Below are positions 25,339 through 27,745 of a stretch of 27,745 nt of DNA, piece after piece (position 1 is the first letter of the stretch; every line of letters begins with the position of its first letter). The DNA comes from Prosthecochloris sp. (lineage in GTDB: Bacteria > Bacteroidota > Chlorobiia > Chlorobiales > Chlorobiaceae): positions 1 to 27,745 of the forward strand of contig JADMLA020000016.1 in assembly GCA_015482705.2 (NCBI GenBank), written 5' to 3'. The notes under the pieces are model-generated. The model was given only the letters and a program-made list of their open reading frames with translations, was not told the origin of the DNA and did no database searches. The translations under genes and the position numbers were made by a program.

Positions 25339-26526
25339 ACTTGATTGATTGTTAAATGTGTCACACGTCCAAAGGCCAGCCTTCTTTCTTTTGATCTTTA
25401 CTTCGTTCGTAAATAACTGATTTGTTTTAGACCTGTAATCGTTTAAGATTTGTTTTTCTTCTTCAATTCTCTCAAAACGATTTATGATGTCTTTTGCGGG
25501 TCCAATCTCGCATCCAATCCATTTTCTTTTTTTCAGCTCCGCAGTTATATATGTAGTTCCGGAGCCCCCAAAGGGATCTAAAACCACATCACCTTCATTA
25601 CTTGCCATTTCGATTACTCTGTCCACTAGTTTTACGGAAAGTTCATTGGCTCCTTCGCGGCGCTTATACTTTGTATGGCGAACGGGAGGAATATCCAACC
25701 AAACATCAGAGATGTTCACGCCTTTTGGGTTCATTTTATGTTTGTAGCCGCCGTAATCTTTCAGGTCAGTTAAGCATTTTGGACAAACATCCATTGGCAC
25801 TCTATCGGGATGAAAGGTTGTGGGTTTATCACCCTTGATGTAATAAAGAAGCGAGTAATGAGACGGGTACAATCGACCTTTTATTGGCAACCGGTATTTT
25901 ATATCCACTGATACCCAGTGTCGAAATGTGAGGTAAGTATTTAAGCATTCAGCAAGCGATGAATTCCATTTGGGCAAGTTCCACAAGAAAAATGATCCTC
26001 CAAATTTTAATACTCTGACACATTCTTTAATCCATTCTTTGCTCCAGGATAGGTACTGGTGTTTTTTCAAATTGTCGTCAATATTTGATGGATAAAGTTT
26101 GTTCAGATTAAACGGTGGATCTGCAAAAATTAAATCAACAGAGTCACTTTCCACCTGTTGCAGAAGATCAATGCAATCGGATTTATACAGTTCTCCATAT
26201 GATGTTTCCAGAACTTTTTTTGGAGATTTATTCCGTTTTTTAGCAGATTTTTCTTCTATCAGTGGAACAATGATATCAGGCCTTGACTTGATTGCCGCAA
26301 GTATCCGATCATCACAATGCCCCATCTGAATCATCAGTTCTATCTCTGAGATATTCCGTTTTTCCTGAATTGTATCCAGGTCCTTTCCCAAGGGGAGAAC
26401 GTTTTCTTCATCATAATACAGTAGCCGCTTTGTCGGAATGTTTAATTCTTCCGATAGTGCTTTTAACTTAGCTGGTGTATAGTTGCTCAAACCTAACGCT
26501 GTAAGAAAATCATTTGAACGAGCCAA
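25327..26526 (-). CDS. Type II DNA methyltransferase (beta class, DPPF)
   Basis: The modification enzyme of the adjacent R-M system, 399 aa. Motif IV DPPFNL lies at 136-141, well before motif I DPFGGSGTT at 317-325, the beta-class order. DPPF points to N6-adenine methylation, though N4-cytosine cannot be excluded. A CPKC pair (248-251) lies in the putative target-recognition region. The N-terminal ~100 residues are extra and helical (YTPAKLKALSEELNIPTKRL), resembling a small DNA-binding or specificity extension. The start is TTG 26526 with AGGGGG upstream. Transcribed divergently from the controller gene, with the C-box between them, as expected for C-regulated systems. The 3' end overlaps an attC-like repeat. 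Confidence 0.9.
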   Translation of the reverse strand: MARSNDFLTALGLSNYTPAKLKALSEELNIPTKRLLYYDEENVLPLGKDLDTIQEKRNISEIELMIQMGHCDDRILAAIKSRPDIIVPLIEEKSAKKRNKSPKKVLETSYGELYKSDCIDLLQQVESDSVDLIFADPPFNLNKLYPSNIDDNLKKHQYLSWSKEWIKECVRVLKFGGSFFLWNLPKWNSSLAECLNTYLTFRHWVSVDIKYRLPIKGRLYPSHYSLLYYIKGDKPTTFHPDRVPMDVCPKCLTDLKDYGGYKHKMNPKGVNISDVWLDIPPVRHTKYKRREGANELSVKLVDRVIEMASNEGDVVLDPFGGSGTTYITAELKKRKWIGCEIGPAKDIINRFERIEEEKQILNDYRSKTNQLFTNEVKIKRKKAGLWTCDTFNNQSSSQQ

Positions 26527-26565
26527 GATTTATCCCCCTTCGAAGAATTTATGAATGAGTTTTCT

Positions 26566-26595
26566 GTTGACTATAGTCGGTAGACTATAGTCAAC
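26566..26595. promoter_or_regulatory. C-box: twin operators of the controller protein
   Basis: GTTGACTATAGTC (26566-26578), GGTA, GACTATAGTCAAC (26583-26595). This is a perfect palindrome with 13-bp arms; each half contains its own palindrome GACTATAGTC, fitting the GACT-N-AGTC form of C-protein sites. It lies between the divergent methyltransferase and controller genes and should overlap both promoters; TAAATT (26604-26609) is a candidate -10 box for the controller gene. Confidence 0.88.
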
Positions 26596-26635
26596 ATTCA
26601 GAGTAAATTATTTTTTTGAATTCTCGAAAAAAATA

Positions 26636-26887
26636 ATGTCTGCTCCTGAAAAAGCCTTTGGAAATCTTATACGCAAGATAAGGCAAGAGAAGGGCTTGTC
26701 ACAGGAAGCTCTTGCTTTAGAAGCAGGTCTGGACCGGACATTTATTTCCCTACTTGAACGGGGCAGCAGACAACCATCCCTAACGACCATTTTCAAAATC
26801 GCAAAAGTTCTCGGGATTTCTGCTAGTACTTTGATCTCTAAGGTTGAGTCTTCACTTTCTTTAAATCATGATGGTGTTGACTTATGA
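26636..26887 (+). CDS. Controller (C) protein of the restriction-modification system, Xre family
   Basis: An 83-aa helix-turn-helix regulator. The HTH spans about 8-65: NLIRKIRQEKGLSQEALALE, AGLDRTFISLLERG, SRQPSLTTIFKIAKVLGI, the usual C-protein/Xre pattern and size. No Shine-Dalgarno precedes the ATG, consistent with the short or leaderless transcripts known for C genes. The stop overlaps the endonuclease start (ATGA), so controller and endonuclease are translationally coupled. Expected behaviour: dimers bind the upstream C-box, first activating then repressing the C-R operon, delaying endonuclease until the DNA is methylated. Confidence 0.9.
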   Translation: MSAPEKAFGNLIRKIRQEKGLSQEALALEAGLDRTFISLLERGSRQPSLTTIFKIAKVLGISASTLISKVESSLSLNHDGVDL

Positions 26888-27495
26888 GAGTTGTGGAATC
26901 AGTGGACATACTCAATGGAAATCTTTTTAGCACGAATAGCTATTTGATGACTGCATGGCAAGAAGTGCTTTCCGCGATATCAGCAACAGACTGGCCGCAT
27001 GGATCAGGAACGTTTTCCATTTATCCTGAGTCAGGGAAAAAATCTGGCCAAGGGAATGGTGTTAAGCCGATCAAAATTCCCTGTATAAATTACCTGAAAT
27101 CAAAAAATTGGGTTATTGAAGGGCTACCGGATATTGAACAAACCGTGTTGAGAACCGGTGATCTTGACGCCTATAAATTTACACCTGATGGAGTCATTGC
27201 TTTTGAGTGGGAAACTGGGAACATATCATCAAGTCATCGAGCTATCAATAAGCTGCTATTGACAATGCAGCAGTGTCAGGTTCTCGGCAGCCTGCTGGTT
27301 GTTCCAGGTGATAACCTCAAGCAATACCTGACGGATAGAATAGGAAATATCGGCGAGCTGAGGCCATACTTCCCTTTATGGAGTGTTATGCCAAATATTT
27401 TTGGGGCTTTCAGAATTATTGTTGTTGAACATGATGAGATCAGTATAAACGTCCCCAAGATTCCAAAAGGAACAGATGGTCGAGCACAAAGATAA
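26884..27495 (+). CDS. Type II restriction endonuclease (BamHI/BglII-like)
   Basis: A 203-aa protein in the endonuclease position. The probable active site is in TGDLDAYKFTPDGVIAFEWETGN: D95 followed by E108-x-E110, the D...ExE variant of PD-(D/E)xK found in BamHI and BglII, rather than ExK. The segment GNISSSHRAINKLLL and the strands LGSLLVVPG and RIIVVEHDE complete an alpha/beta core. Length is usual for a type II enzyme. It starts inside the stop of the controller gene. The cleavage site cannot be predicted; it should be the sequence protected by the divergent methyltransferase. Confidence 0.82.
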   Translation: MRVVESVDILNGNLFSTNSYLMTAWQEVLSAISATDWPHGSGTFSIYPESGKKSGQGNGVKPIKIPCINYLKSKNWVIEGLPDIEQTVLRTGDLDAYKFTPDGVIAFEWETGNISSSHRAINKLLLTMQQCQVLGSLLVVPGDNLKQYLTDRIGNIGELRPYFPLWSVMPNIFGAFRIIVVEHDEISINVPKIPKGTDGRAQR

Positions 27496-27512
27496 CACTC
27501 TGAGATTCTAAA

Positions 27513-27546
27513 GCTATCAAGCCCCAAGCTATTAGAACAGGCTTGC
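27513..27546 (+). repeat. Partial copy D of the island repeat family
   Basis: CTATCAAGCCCCAAGCTATT and the following AGAACAGGCTTG resemble the left part of repeat B (CTATCAAACCCCTAGCTTTGGCAAAAGGCTG). It follows the endonuclease gene. Short and imperfect. Confidence 0.35.
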
Positions 27547-27606
27547 GGACTGCCAACTGGCCTGACTCTCCTCTCGTCACTAAGCCTGGCTTGCCGGGCG
27601 TCGTCA

Positions 27607-27744
27607 CTACCCCTTTCTCTTCCTTAATGATTCCCGGTCTCTGAAGCCCATCAGGTAGAGGATGGCGTCGAGGCCGAGGGTGGAGATTGCCTGCCGTGCG
27701 CTTTCCTTGACGATTGGTTTCGCGCGGAAGGCTATGCCGAGGCC
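27607..27744 (-). CDS. serB: Phosphoserine phosphatase SerB, C-terminal end (partial)
   Basis: The last 45 residues of a gene that enters from the window's right edge, ending at TAG (27607-27609 on the - strand). GLGIAFRAKPIVKESARQAI and STLGLDAILYLMGFRDRE match the C-terminus of SerB, the HAD-family phosphatase of the last step of serine synthesis (family pattern GxGxAxxAKPxV...LGLDGILYLxGxRD). The catalytic DxDxT motif is outside the window. It marks the return of core genes after the accessory island. Confidence 0.82.
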   Translation of the reverse strand, partial: GLGIAFRAKPIVKESARQAISTLGLDAILYLMGFRDRESLRKRKG

Positions 27745-27745
27745 G

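Overview
The window most likely comes from a gas-vesiculate green sulfur bacterium (Chlorobiota; Pelodictyon, Prosthecochloris or Chloroherpeton type). This is inferred from gene content: a bacterial gas-vesicle operon carrying ArsA-like and CDC48-like ATPases, moderate GC and protein style. No rRNA or photosynthesis gene is present to prove it.

Region 1 (1-8390) is the distal part of a gas-vesicle operon, all on the + strand and tightly packed: the tail of an unidentified gene, gvpJ, gvpH (Hsp20-like), an ArsA/GET3-type ATPase, a double-AAA CDC48-type ATPase, two GvpF/L genes, gvpG, gvpO, a third GvpF/L, gvpS, a fourth GvpF/L and gvpK, then a terminator. The F-G-L-S-K order is recognisable, with additions. 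gvpA and gvpN are not in the window. The three chaperone-like genes suggest active handling of the hydrophobic shell proteins.

Region 2 (8390-14435) is signalling on the - strand: a 1275-residue cytosolic PAS/GAF hybrid histidine kinase whose own receiver has Asn in place of the phosphorylated Asp, a receiver-only protein 21 nt downstream of it, and a second receiver-only protein about 75% identical to the first. Between the receivers lies a + strand segment with promoter-like boxes, hairpins and a very strong terminator, probably a small RNA. An unrecognised helical protein follows upstream of the kinase.

Region 3 (14436-19330) is housekeeping: alaS, a 2[4Fe-4S] ferredoxin-like protein and an FAD/NAD(P) disulfide-oxidoreductase-family enzyme.

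Region 4 (19500-27600) looks like an accessory island: a methyltransferase, a decayed RelE/Xre toxin-antitoxin pair, a GNAT acetyltransferase, a DUF169 protein, a PUA/EVE-like plus HsdR_N-like nuclease fusion, a pentapeptide-repeat K+ channel, and a complete type II restriction-modification system with a controller protein and a textbook C-box. Several genes are followed by related imperfectly palindromic repeats that resemble integron attC sites, although no integrase is visible. The window closes with the 3' end of serB on the - strand, where core sequence resumes.

All functional calls were made by reading motifs; no database search was run.
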